A stretch of 64,000 nt of DNA from Collibacillus ludicampi (GTDB lineage Bacteria > Bacillota > Bacilli > Tumebacillales > BOQE01), in contig NZ_BOQE01000001.1 in NCBI RefSeq assembly GCF_023705585.1, positions 1,253,341 to 1,317,340 of the forward strand. The letters run 5' to 3'. The position numbers and the translations under genes were made by a program. Within the stretch, counting starts at the first letter, position 1, and each line of letters starts with the position of its first letter. The notes beneath the pieces are model-generated. The model ran no database searches. It was not told the origin of the DNA and was given only the letters and a program-made list of their open reading frames with translations. Shown one piece after another: positions 57,415 through 64,000 of the stretch.

Positions 57415-58425
57415 TCATCTCAAAAGCATGTAGTTATTGATGACACCGTTTGTCTTATACCAAACTTCCGATATCTTCTTTGTCGTTTCATCATAATAAC
57501 AAATCGCTTTTGGTTTGGATTGATAGCCCGCTTGATCATGCATCGTTTCGCCGTTTTCCTTCGTGGCTAGAAAATAGATTCCTTTGCCGTCAGAAGAAAA
57601 CTGCGCTTGTTTGATCTGCGTATACGTGTCTGAATCTGAGAAAAGGGGAACCGAGCGACCGGAATCCAGATCCAACTGATATACGGTATGTTTGGCATGT
57701 TCGTCGAAGGAATCGGCGACGGTGAAAAGGGCCTTTTTACCGCCGGTTGAGATGGACACATCGGTCACATCTTTGTTTATGGTTGTGATTTCTTTGCCCT
57801 TTTTATCGTTCGGCTGAAAAAGGGTCAGATGATAGGTGGGCGGTTGGGGCACCGCCTGATTCTTGTTGGCTTGTTCGACCTTCGTAAAATCATCTTGCAA
57901 AGAATAGGTTAACGATAAGATCTGATCGGAAGACGGATCGTAATCAAAGTATTTGACACTCAAATCTTTTTCCGCGGCATTCCAAACATCAACTGTTTGC
58001 GTCCGGATATCATATGTAGCCAGATGAAAGTTTCGCTCACCCGGAAGAACCACCCGCATATAGATTTTCGAATGTTTCGGGTCGATACGGAGAAAATCCA
58101 CATTCGCCAGACGGTCGGTGAGCTGCTTCCTTTCCTTCGTAGCGAGATTCCATTCGAATAATTGAATAAGTCCTTTCTTATCCCGCCCCGTATAATATAA
58201 GATCTTCCGATCGGCTGACGGAACGGCCGTCGGATAGTTGGTCAGTTGCTGCTGATCCAAAAGCTGAGTCTGATTCTTTTCCGGGTTCGTATCATAAAAC
58301 TGCACTCTGTCATTTGTATCCGAAAAAGCGACGAGCATTTCTTGATCGGATCCTCTGCCGCAGCCGGTAGCGAGCCATACGGAGAACATACATGCAACAA
58401 ATGAGAGTAGAATTTTTCTTGTCAT
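57415..58425 (-). CDS. Lipoprotein with TolB-like beta-propeller
   Basis: 336 aa. Signal peptide with lipobox LATGC (Cys22), then repeated beta-propeller blades such as YPTAVPSADRKILYYTGRDK, FLRIDPKHSKIYMRVVLPGE and QAQFSSDGKGIYFLATKENG. Membrane-anchored outside the cell. No enzyme motif; binding or scaffolding is possible. SD AGAGGTACCGAT. Upstream DNA contains two large inverted repeats. Confidence 0.85.
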   Translation of the reverse strand: MTRKILLSFVACMFSVWLATGCGRGSDQEMLVAFSDTNDRVQFYDTNPEKNQTQLLDQQQLTNYPTAVPSADRKILYYTGRDKKGLIQLFEWNLATKERKQLTDRLANVDFLRIDPKHSKIYMRVVLPGERNFHLATYDIRTQTVDVWNAAEKDLSVKYFDYDPSSDQILSLTYSLQDDFTKVEQANKNQAVPQPPTYHLTLFQPNDKKGKEITTINKDVTDVSISTGGKKALFTVADSFDEHAKHTVYQLDLDSGRSVPLFSDSDTYTQIKQAQFSSDGKGIYFLATKENGETMHDQAGYQSKPKAICYYDETTKKISEVWYKTNGVINNYMLLR

Positions 58426-58449
58426 ATCGGTACCTCTAGGTTATAGCCG

Positions 58450-58513
58450 GTACAGTCCCAATCAACCGAAACCCTAAGCCGTTTTCGTATGGAAGTTTCG
58501 TTAGGCACTGTAC
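58450..58513. promoter_or_regulatory. Structured element in the lipoprotein gene leader
   Basis: GTACAGT (58450) and ACTGTAC (to 58513) pair as an outer 7-bp stem. Inside, CCGAAAC and GTTTCG form a second stem, with AGCCGTTTTCG at the apex. It starts 25 bp before the lipoprotein ATG. No U-run, so it is not a plain terminator. Confidence 0.5.
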
Positions 58514-58545
58514 GAACGCATCGTGTTATAAAGCTAGCAATGTGA

Positions 58546-58602
58546 CATTCGGAACGTATACGTTATCCAAAACACATCCCTTCATGTATACGTTCCTGAA
58601 TG
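58546..58602. repeat. Inverted repeat with 11-bp perfect arms
   Basis: CATTC-GGAACGTATAC and GTATACGTTCC-TGAATG, one unpaired base, 24-base loop. Lies upstream of the structured element. Role unknown. Confidence 0.6.
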
Positions 58603-58605
58603 TTT

Positions 58606-58650
58606 AAAAATACAGAAGCAAAGGGATTCATGCATCTCTTCACTTCTGTA
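58606..58650 (-). terminator. Terminator of the RlpA-like gene
   Basis: TACAGAAG and CTTCTGTA with partial inner pairing, then TTTTT on the minus strand, 39 bp after the stop. Confidence 0.82.
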
Positions 58651-58688
58651 TCTTCAATCGGATCTACGTATCTATTGTACGCAATCCA

Positions 58689-59069
58689 TTAATCATGGAA
58701 ATAGCGTCCGTGTATGATTCCATAATAGGTGTCTTGCCCCAAAATATTCGAGAAAACGTATGGCATAACGTCCAAGACGGCGTTCGGCAATGATCCTCGA
58801 TCCCATTTATACACGAATGCGAGCCGATTGTTATCCAAGTTTCGAACCGCTATGCGCGTACCTGCCGGCGGTTCATCGAATCCTATTTTCGTTGCACAAT
58901 CATAAGAGGACAAGACTTTACCGTCGGCGCCTATTTTTCCTTCACCATTGTAGTAAGTAATATTTCCATAGACGACCTGACCAGCCAGGTTCGGTTCGGC
59001 GAAAGCTGTGCCTGTTATACCTCCCAGTAAAGTTGCTCCCGTTAAAATCGATACGATTGTTCTCTTCAT
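58689..59069 (-). CDS. Secreted RlpA-like double-psi beta-barrel protein
   Basis: 126 aa. Signal peptide KRTIVSILTGATLLGGITGT then AFA. The mature 100 residues match the RlpA/expansin fold: GNITYYNGEGKIGADGKVLS, then a conserved cysteine in SYDCATKIGF, PAGTRIAVRNLDNNRLAFVY and KWDRGSLPNAVLDVMPYVFS in place of the RINDRGPF...DLS motif. RlpA relatives cleave or bind denuded peptidoglycan; the second catalytic Asp lies in DRGS. Monocistronic with terminators on both sides. Function inferred from fold only. Confidence 0.8.
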   Translation of the reverse strand: MKRTIVSILTGATLLGGITGTAFAEPNLAGQVVYGNITYYNGEGKIGADGKVLSSYDCATKIGFDEPPAGTRIAVRNLDNNRLAFVYKWDRGSLPNAVLDVMPYVFSNILGQDTYYGIIHGRYFHD

Positions 59070-59164
59070 CCTATTCTCTCATTCCTCCTCACTTTTTTTA
59101 CTATAATTTTCGACATTTCGTTGCGTTTTTTGGGTGTACAATACCATTCATGTAAATATTCAAT

Positions 59165-59192
59165 AAAAAAATCCCCTTCCATGGGAAGGGGA
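59165..59192 (-). terminator. Terminator hairpin
   Basis: TCCCCTTCC, short loop, GGAAGGGGA and a T-run on the minus strand; ends transcription from the small coiled-coil gene at 59.4 kb. Confidence 0.88.
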
Positions 59193-59342
59193 AACATCTA
59201 TCTCCGCGTTTTTACGAGGAGAAGAAACAAGGGTTATCTTTATTATATCCAAGTCTATACGTTTTTTATTACGTTATTTATGGTAATTGAGCCTTTCGAA
59301 AGCAGGTGAGTCGTTAAATGGCAGGTATGAGCTTGTTTCGTG

Positions 59343-59582
59343 TCAAAGTCTTGACTGTAAAGCCTGCATTTGAATTTTTTTGGCGTTTTCTTGTAAGAAA
59401 GACAGGGCTCGGTCAGCTTCCTCGTAACAGTTACGCACGGTTTGATGAATCCTCTCCAATTGTTGGTGTTGTTGGCGGATCGGAGCATTCAACGTACTTT
59501 CCACTTGCACATAGATGTTCTGCATCGTTTGCGTAGCTTGCCGCAGTTGCTGAAGCGCTGACAGAGAAAGGTTTTGCTGCAA
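59343..59582 (-). CDS. Small coiled-coil hypothetical protein
   Basis: 79 aa from a TTG at 59582 placed 9 bases after AAGGAG. QQNLSLSALQQLRQATQTMQ, QQHQQLERIHQTVRNCYEEA and DRALSFLQENAKKIQMQALQ are amphipathic helices rich in Gln with no Gly or Pro runs. No signal or membrane segment, no family known. Own terminator downstream. Divergent from the next gene. Confidence 0.6.
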   Translation of the reverse strand: MQQNLSLSALQQLRQATQTMQNIYVQVESTLNAPIRQQHQQLERIHQTVRNCYEEADRALSFLQENAKKIQMQALQSRL

Positions 59583-59796
59583 ACGGATCAACTCCTTGAA
59601 AAGATAAGACCGTTATTTTGGGCTCTATCGTATACTTTTCCGACAGAGTGGCAAACATAGTGTAACCGTTCGGGCGGAAAGTTTTTCACCGAATGCTTTA
59701 TTTTTATCGATGAAGGCCATTCACTCGATAATAACAGATGAAATGGTTCATATTACATCTAAGAAATACAACCCCACGCACAGGAGAGATATGCAG

Positions 59797-60084
59797 ATGG
59801 AATTCAAAAAAGGAAAGCCTGAAGACGGCTTGGACGAGTGGGCTAAAGATGCTGAAATCATCGGAGAGAATGTATATGAACGAATGGCTTCGAATCATCG
59901 GTTACGCGGAGATGCTGTTCACTTCAATGAAACGTTCGAACATGCGGGAGAACGACCGAATCGGTCGGAAGCTTCGAAGGACAGAGGATTAGAAGCTGCA
60001 GAAGAGGTGATTCTCGGCGACTTTGTCGTGGAGCCGGCCGTGAAGAATCAAAATAACGATGAGTTTTATCAAGAGGATCTTTAA
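59797..60084 (+). CDS. Small acidic hypothetical protein
   Basis: 95 aa from the ATG at 59797 (AGGAGAG, spacer about 8; the ATG six bases earlier is too close). EFKKGKPEDGLDEWAKDAEI, NVYERMASNHRLRGDAVHFN and GDFVVEPAVKNQNNDEFYQE are very hydrophilic and acidic. No family recognised; the composition resembles small sporulation or stress proteins but this is only an impression. Convergent with tdk. Confidence 0.6.
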   Translation: MEFKKGKPEDGLDEWAKDAEIIGENVYERMASNHRLRGDAVHFNETFEHAGERPNRSEASKDRGLEAAEEVILGDFVVEPAVKNQNNDEFYQEDL

Positions 60085-60090
60085 ACACAG

Positions 60091-60145
60091 AAGCTCCTAA
60101 GAACGGCTTCTACAATTCCCCCAGGAGGAAACCGTTTTAGGAGCT
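60091..60145. terminator. Shared hairpin between convergent genes
   Basis: AGCTCCTAAGAACGG and CCGTTTTAGGAGCT pair over 14 bp; lies 6 bp after one stop and 15 bp before the tdk stop. No long T-run. Confidence 0.7.
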
Positions 60146-60159
60146 GATCTTGATCTTCT

Positions 60160-60759
60160 TTACTCGCTCACATGAACAGCAGGGCGTACAGGCACTTCAT
60201 GACAATGTCTGCAGCGGGCTTCATAACTTTCTGCAGCGCCTACCAGAATTACGGGATCGCTCGCATACGCCGGATGCCCATTGATCAGACGTTGTGTACG
60301 GTTAGCAGGATTGCCGCATTTAACACAGATGGCCTGCAATTTATCCACATATTCAGCCATCGCCATTAACACTGGGGTCGGCCCGAACGGTTTGCCGCGA
60401 AAATCGAGATCCAATCCCGCAACGATGACGCGAAGCCCGCGATCTGCCAGCGAATTGCATACGTCGATAATCTGTTCATCGAAGAATTGCACTTCATCGA
60501 TCGCAACCACTTCCGTATCCGGATCGACCAACTCCATGATCACGGCTGCCGAATCAACGGCCCATGCATCTTCCTGTGTTCCGTTATGCGACACAACTGC
60601 CGAATGATGATAGCGAACATCGATCGAGGGCTTGAACACTTGAACCTTCTGTTTGGCGATACGCGCCCGATTCACCCGCCGAATCAGTTCTTCGCTCTTA
60701 CCCGAAAACATACTGCCACAAATGACCTCAATCCACCCCGATTGTTTAACAAAATACAA
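60160..60759 (-). CDS. tdk: Thymidine kinase
   Basis: 199 aa type II enzyme. P-loop [20 protein letters not shown], catalytic Glu and Walker [17 protein letters not shown], lasso with two zinc Cys pairs (CVKCGN and CRHCHE). Phosphorylates thymidine for salvage. TTG start at 60759 after AGGAGAG. Between small genes and rpmE as in Bacillus. Confidence 0.97.
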   Translation of the reverse strand: MYFVKQSGWIEVICGSMFSGKSEELIRRVNRARIAKQKVQVFKPSIDVRYHHSAVVSHNGTQEDAWAVDSAAVIMELVDPDTEVVAIDEVQFFDEQIIDVCNSLADRGLRVIVAGLDLDFRGKPFGPTPVLMAMAEYVDKLQAICVKCGNPANRTQRLINGHPAYASDPVILVGAAESYEARCRHCHEVPVRPAVHVSE

Positions 60760-60913
60760 CAGGATCTCTCCTCCTACAAGGACACCCCAAAATTGCTATC
60801 GAGACGCCGATAAGGCGGCTATGTAAACAAACGTTGATAAGTAGCTACGTAAAAAACTTCGTTCGAAGCGCTCATCATGAAAACATGTGTATATCATTGC
60901 GATTCATACGTTG

Positions 60914-60939
60914 AAAAAGCCGAGCAAATTGCCCGGCTT
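60914..60939 (-). terminator. Terminator of rpmE
   Basis: AAGCCGGGC, loop AATTT, GCTCGGCTT and TTT on the minus strand. Confidence 0.92.
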
Positions 60940-60953
60940 CATCTGCTTGCGCA

Positions 60954-61151
60954 TTACAAGTTGTATTTCTTCTTGAAACGATCCACACGACCGCCCGCAT
61001 CGACAAACTTCTGTTTACCGGTGAAGAAAGGGTGGCATTTCGAGCAGATCTCGACGCGGAGGTTCTCTTTGACAGAACCTGTTTCAAACTTGTTACCACA
61101 TGCGCAGGTAATTGTCGTGATCTTGTATTCCGGATGAATACCTTGTTTCAT
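60954..61151 (-). CDS. rpmE: 50S ribosomal protein L31 (zinc-binding form)
   Basis: 65 aa from the ATG at 61151 (AGAGGTGACAACA). [20 protein letters not shown] and [20 protein letters not shown] keep the C-x1-C and C-x2-C pairs of the zinc-containing (C+) form. Structural protein of the large subunit central protuberance. Between rho and tdk as in Bacillus. Confidence 0.97.
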   Translation of the reverse strand: MKQGIHPEYKITTITCACGNKFETGSVKENLRVEICSKCHPFFTGKQKFVDAGGRVDRFKKKYNL

Positions 61152-61262
61152 TGTTGTCACCTCTTTCCGGCCATAGTATTTGCCATAGCCTAAAAATCAA
61201 CTGAATGGTATTATAGCACGTACTTACTGGCAATGACAATGTGGATGAAAAGGAAAATTCCG

Positions 61263-62528
61263 CTACATGACTTTCTTTCTGCGAAACTCTACTGGCGGTA
61301 CATGTGTGAAGGAACCGATTTCCGTATGGGGGCATTCGGCGCGGAAGATATCCATCATCGTTTTCATGCCGAGAATATCCCCTTTCGGTTTCGGGATATG
61401 CGTCAGATAGTATTCCGGATCGATGTTCAGGTTCCGCATCTGAATCAAGCGGATCCCGTTCTTGTTGATAAAATCGATCATCGCTTCGATCTCTTCTTCA
61501 CGGTCTGTGACACCCGGAAACACAAGGTAGTTGATCGATACATAGACGCCTTTGTCCGAAGCATACTTGGCCGATGCGGCCACATCTTCAACGCCGTAGC
61601 CGCGCGGGCGATAATAAGCGTTGTAATGTTCGGGAATCGCCGAAATCGTGGAGATACGCATCAAATCCAGCCCTGCATCGACAATTTCCCGAATCATGGG
61701 TGTGAGTCCCGCATTTGTATTGATGTTAATAAACCCGCGATCCGTGATTGCCCTCGTCCGCCGGATCGCCTCGGCAATATCACGTCCCCGAGTGGACGGC
61801 TCTCCTTCACATCCTTGTCCGAAAGAAATGATCCCGTCTTCTGCCGCTTGCAGATGGTTGACCATCACTTCAACCATTTCATCCACTGTTGGCTTAAACT
61901 TCATGCGCACTTGCGGGGATGGGAACGAGGATTCTTCCGGCTGTTCGGAGATACATCCGACGCAGCCTGCATTACAGGTTGACGACACGGGCAAAGCGCC
62001 TTCATAGCGTTGCAAAAATGTATTTTGAGACGTCAAACAGCCGTAGACGAGTGAGCAGTGGCTCAAATGCTGGTAAATCCGATTCTCGCCATAAGCATCC
62101 AGCATCTTGTTCACATGCTTTTCCACATCGGGATAATTCAACGGATTCCACCTTTCCCTCAGTGCATCAGTGGCATCCGCAGCCACATAGAAACGATTCT
62201 TGTGCCACACGACGGCTGTATAACCGAATAAGGGAAGCGGTTCCGCCCCTTCGCGCTTCACATAGCCGGGCAGTAAGAGTCGTGTATACCCTTGTGGAAG
62301 CAATGCGCCCACAGCGGACACATCCCCGGGCATCACTACCGTCTCTCCTGTTTTCTTATCGATTCCGACGGCCTTGGTTCCTGGAAGCGAAACCAGGGTG
62401 GCTCCCTCGGGTAAAGGTATTAATTCTTCTTCAAGGATGTCTGTCAGCATATTCCCTGTACGCCCCAAGGGCGCAAGAGCAGGATCATCAAAGATCTGGC
62501 CCTCTTTATCTGCATAAACGATGTTCAC
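61263..62528 (-). CDS. Radical SAM protein next to rho
   Basis: 421 aa. GTG start at 62528 after AAGGAAG. The cluster motif is CNAGCVGC (C-x3-C-x2-C) at about 195, followed by GIISFGQGCEGEPSTRGRDI (GGE-like) and NINTNAGLTPMIREIVDAGL. N-terminal 180 residues hold a separate domain (VSLPGTKAVGIDKKTGETVV). It should cleave SAM to a 5'-deoxyadenosyl radical; the substrate is unknown. Such proteins occur beside rho in several Firmicutes. Not in Bacillus subtilis at this place. Confidence 0.88.
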   Translation of the reverse strand: MNIVYADKEGQIFDDPALAPLGRTGNMLTDILEEELIPLPEGATLVSLPGTKAVGIDKKTGETVVMPGDVSAVGALLPQGYTRLLLPGYVKREGAEPLPLFGYTAVVWHKNRFYVAADATDALRERWNPLNYPDVEKHVNKMLDAYGENRIYQHLSHCSLVYGCLTSQNTFLQRYEGALPVSSTCNAGCVGCISEQPEESSFPSPQVRMKFKPTVDEMVEVMVNHLQAAEDGIISFGQGCEGEPSTRGRDIAEAIRRTRAITDRGFININTNAGLTPMIREIVDAGLDLMRISTISAIPEHYNAYYRPRGYGVEDVAASAKYASDKGVYVSINYLVFPGVTDREEEIEAMIDFINKNGIRLIQMRNLNIDPEYYLTHIPKPKGDILGMKTMMDIFRAECPHTEIGSFTHVPPVEFRRKKVM

Positions 62529-62553
62529 ATGAATCTTCCTTTCAATTGTCCTC

Positions 62554-62588
62554 CTTTTTGAACACTCATTCAGAGGATGTTCAAAAAG
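62554..62588 (-). promoter_or_regulatory. Stem-loop before the radical SAM gene
   Basis: CTTTTTGAACA and TGTTCAAAAAG, perfect 11-bp arms, 13-base loop; its right arm touches GGAGG ahead of the radical SAM start. Could end rho transcripts or mask ribosome access. Confidence 0.5.
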
Positions 62589-62603
62589 TCCGGATACTCG
62601 CTC

Positions 62604-63872
62604 CTACCGCGATTTTGACAACTCGCGGCCTTCCTTCATGCCCTCCAGTGTAGCAAGGAACTCCTCGTTTGTCTTTGTTTCTTTCAACTTCTTTAGGAAG
62701 ATATCGGTAAAGTTCGGGTCATCGCTCATTGCTTTGCGCAGAGCCCAGATCTTATCCAGTTCTTCCGGCGTTAGCAGCAATTCTTCACGCCGCGTACCCG
62801 ATTTGCGAATATCGATCGCCGGAAAAATCCGCTTCTCTGCCAGACGCCGATCCAGATGCAGCTCCATGTTTCCGGTGCCTTTAAATTCTTCGTAGATCAC
62901 ATCATCCATGCGTGAACCCGTTTCCACCAATGCAGTCGCGAGGATGGTCAGGGATCCGCCCTCCTCAATATTTCTAGCCGCACCGAAGAATCGTTTCGGA
63001 CGGTGGAAAGCGGCCGGATCAATCCCCCCCGACAAGGTGCGTCCCGATGGAGGAATCACAAGGTTATACGCCCGAGCAAGCCGCGTGATCGAGTCGAGCA
63101 AAATGACCACATCCCGCCCGTGTTCCACAAGGCGCATCGCCCTCTCAAGCACCAGTTCCGCTACTTTAATATGGTTTTCAGGAACCTCGTCAAATGTCGA
63201 TGCGATGACTTCTCCACGCACCGAGCGTTGCATATCGGTCACTTCTTCAGGCCGTTCATCAATCAGCAGCACGAAAAGTTCAATATCGGGATAATTCGTG
63301 GAAATCGAGTTAGCAATCTGTTTGAGCAAGAGGGTTTTACCGGCTTTAGGAGGAGCTACAATCAAACCGCGCTGACCGAGGCCAACAGGTGCTAGCAAAT
63401 CAATAATCCGAGTGGAGAGGTTTTCCGACGTGGTTTCCATGACCAATTTCTTTTGTGGAAACAATGGGGTCAAGGCTGGAAAATGCACTCGTTCCGCCGC
63501 CACTTCCGGGGCTACGCCATTCACGGCTTCCACTTGCAACAATCCGAAGTATCGTTCGTTTTCCTTCGGCGGTCTCACTTTTCCTGAGACTTTGTCACCC
63601 GTTCGCAGGTCAAAGCGTCGAATCTGCGAAGCCGCAACATAAATGTCATCACCGCTTGGGAGATATCCGATCGGGCGGAGAAACCCGTATCCATCCGGCA
63701 TGATTTCGAGAACGCCTTCCATAAACATATAGCCTTCTCGCTCCGCTCTCGCCCGGAGGATCGCGAAGATCAATTCCTTCTTCTTCAGCGTCCCGTAGTA
63801 AGGGATCTGATATTCTTTCGCGAGTTTATAGAGCTCTGTCAATTTTTTGGCTTCCAATTCAGAAATGTGCAA
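62604..63872 (-). CDS. rho: Transcription termination factor Rho
   Basis: 422 aa. N-terminal helical domain, cold-shock RNA-binding domain ([20 protein letters not shown]), Walker [21 protein letters not shown], Walker [18 protein letters not shown]- and R-loops [20 protein letters not shown]. Hexameric RNA translocase ending transcription. TTG start at 63872 after AAGGTG. It lacks the long N-terminal insertion seen in high-GC bacteria. Confidence 0.98.
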   Translation of the reverse strand: MHISELEAKKLTELYKLAKEYQIPYYGTLKKKELIFAILRARAEREGYMFMEGVLEIMPDGYGFLRPIGYLPSGDDIYVAASQIRRFDLRTGDKVSGKVRPPKENERYFGLLQVEAVNGVAPEVAAERVHFPALTPLFPQKKLVMETTSENLSTRIIDLLAPVGLGQRGLIVAPPKAGKTLLLKQIANSISTNYPDIELFVLLIDERPEEVTDMQRSVRGEVIASTFDEVPENHIKVAELVLERAMRLVEHGRDVVILLDSITRLARAYNLVIPPSGRTLSGGIDPAAFHRPKRFFGAARNIEEGGSLTILATALVETGSRMDDVIYEEFKGTGNMELHLDRRLAEKRIFPAIDIRKSGTRREELLLTPEELDKIWALRKAMSDDPNFTDIFLKKLKETKTNEEFLATLEGMKEGRELSKSR

Positions 63873-64000
63873 ACTTCTTTCACCTTCTCTTTCAGCTTCT
63901 CTGATACTTATTATATCATGTTTACCCGACCATTCCTATCTTATTCGCTGCTAGATTACAAGAGGAAAAGAAAAATTTCCGAACCGTTTCAACGAAGGAT
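63873..64000. other. Upstream region of rho, no gene seen
   Basis: 128 bp to the window edge, AT-rich, with AAGGTG serving as SD for rho. No complete promoter could be assigned. Confidence 0.4.

Overview
The window is a chromosomal stretch of a spore-forming, flagellated Firmicute with a moderate GC content. The order rho-rpmE-tdk-yqhQ-prfA-prmC-spoIIR-ywlB-like GNAT-ywlC-mntP-ywlE-rpiB-ywlG-glyA-(insert)-upp-wecB-atpIBEFHAGDC-nuoABCDHIJKLMN-ywzB-ywmB-murA-spoIID-spoIIQ-spoIIID-mbl-flhO-flhP-fabZ is the Bacillales backbone known from Bacillus and relatives. The 11-subunit nuo operon, the many TTG/GTG starts with strong Shine-Dalgarno (SD) sites and the base composition suggest an Alicyclobacillaceae-like lineage (Tumebacillus, Effusibacillus, Alicyclobacillus), but that placement is inference. 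No rRNA, tRNA or CRISPR array was seen.

Layout. 1-4.4 kb: a GT4 glycosyltransferase cut by the window edge, a cluster of palindromic repeats, yvyE, a ComK-like competence regulator divergent from a small sigma-70 factor, and a heptad-repeat coiled-coil protein. 4.6-14.1 kb: fabZ, a PgsA-type phosphatidyltransferase, flhP-flhO-mbl, spoIIID, spoIIQ, spoIID, murA, ywmB, ywzB, which are cell-envelope and sporulation genes. 14.1-24.3 kb: an 11-gene complex I operon without nuoEFG, in which nuoL and nuoM read as one 1133-codon frame. 25-32 kb: the complete F1Fo ATP synthase operon with its promoter and a leader hairpin. 32.2-37.8 kb: thiolase, a DUF2203 protein, wecB, upp and an MFS exporter.

37.8-42.6 kb is an AT-richer island: three unlike ABC-2-type membrane proteins, one ATPase and a membrane-anchored accessory protein in one operon, preceded by palindromes and an orphan OmpR-type regulator with a degenerate receiver. 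43-46.9 kb returns to backbone genes (glyA to mntP). 47-50.1 kb is a small cheY-cheA-cheW operon whose CheA has two P2 domains. 50.5-64 kb holds ywlC, a GNAT, a KinB-like kinase, spoIIR, prmC, prfA, yqhQ, a lipoprotein with structured upstream DNA, a secreted RlpA-like protein, two small unknown proteins, tdk, rpmE, a radical SAM protein and rho.

Nearly all genes are on the minus strand. The most striking non-gene content is a family of imperfect palindromic intergenic elements (two related types, A and B, plus a shared 36-bp flank module C) found at seven or eight places, including one copy inserted inside another and flanked by a 4-bp direct repeat. The energy genes (complex I, ATP synthase) form one block. 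The envelope and sporulation genes (murA, mbl, spoIID, spoIIQ, spoIIR, spoIIID) provide the engulfment and compartment-signalling machinery.
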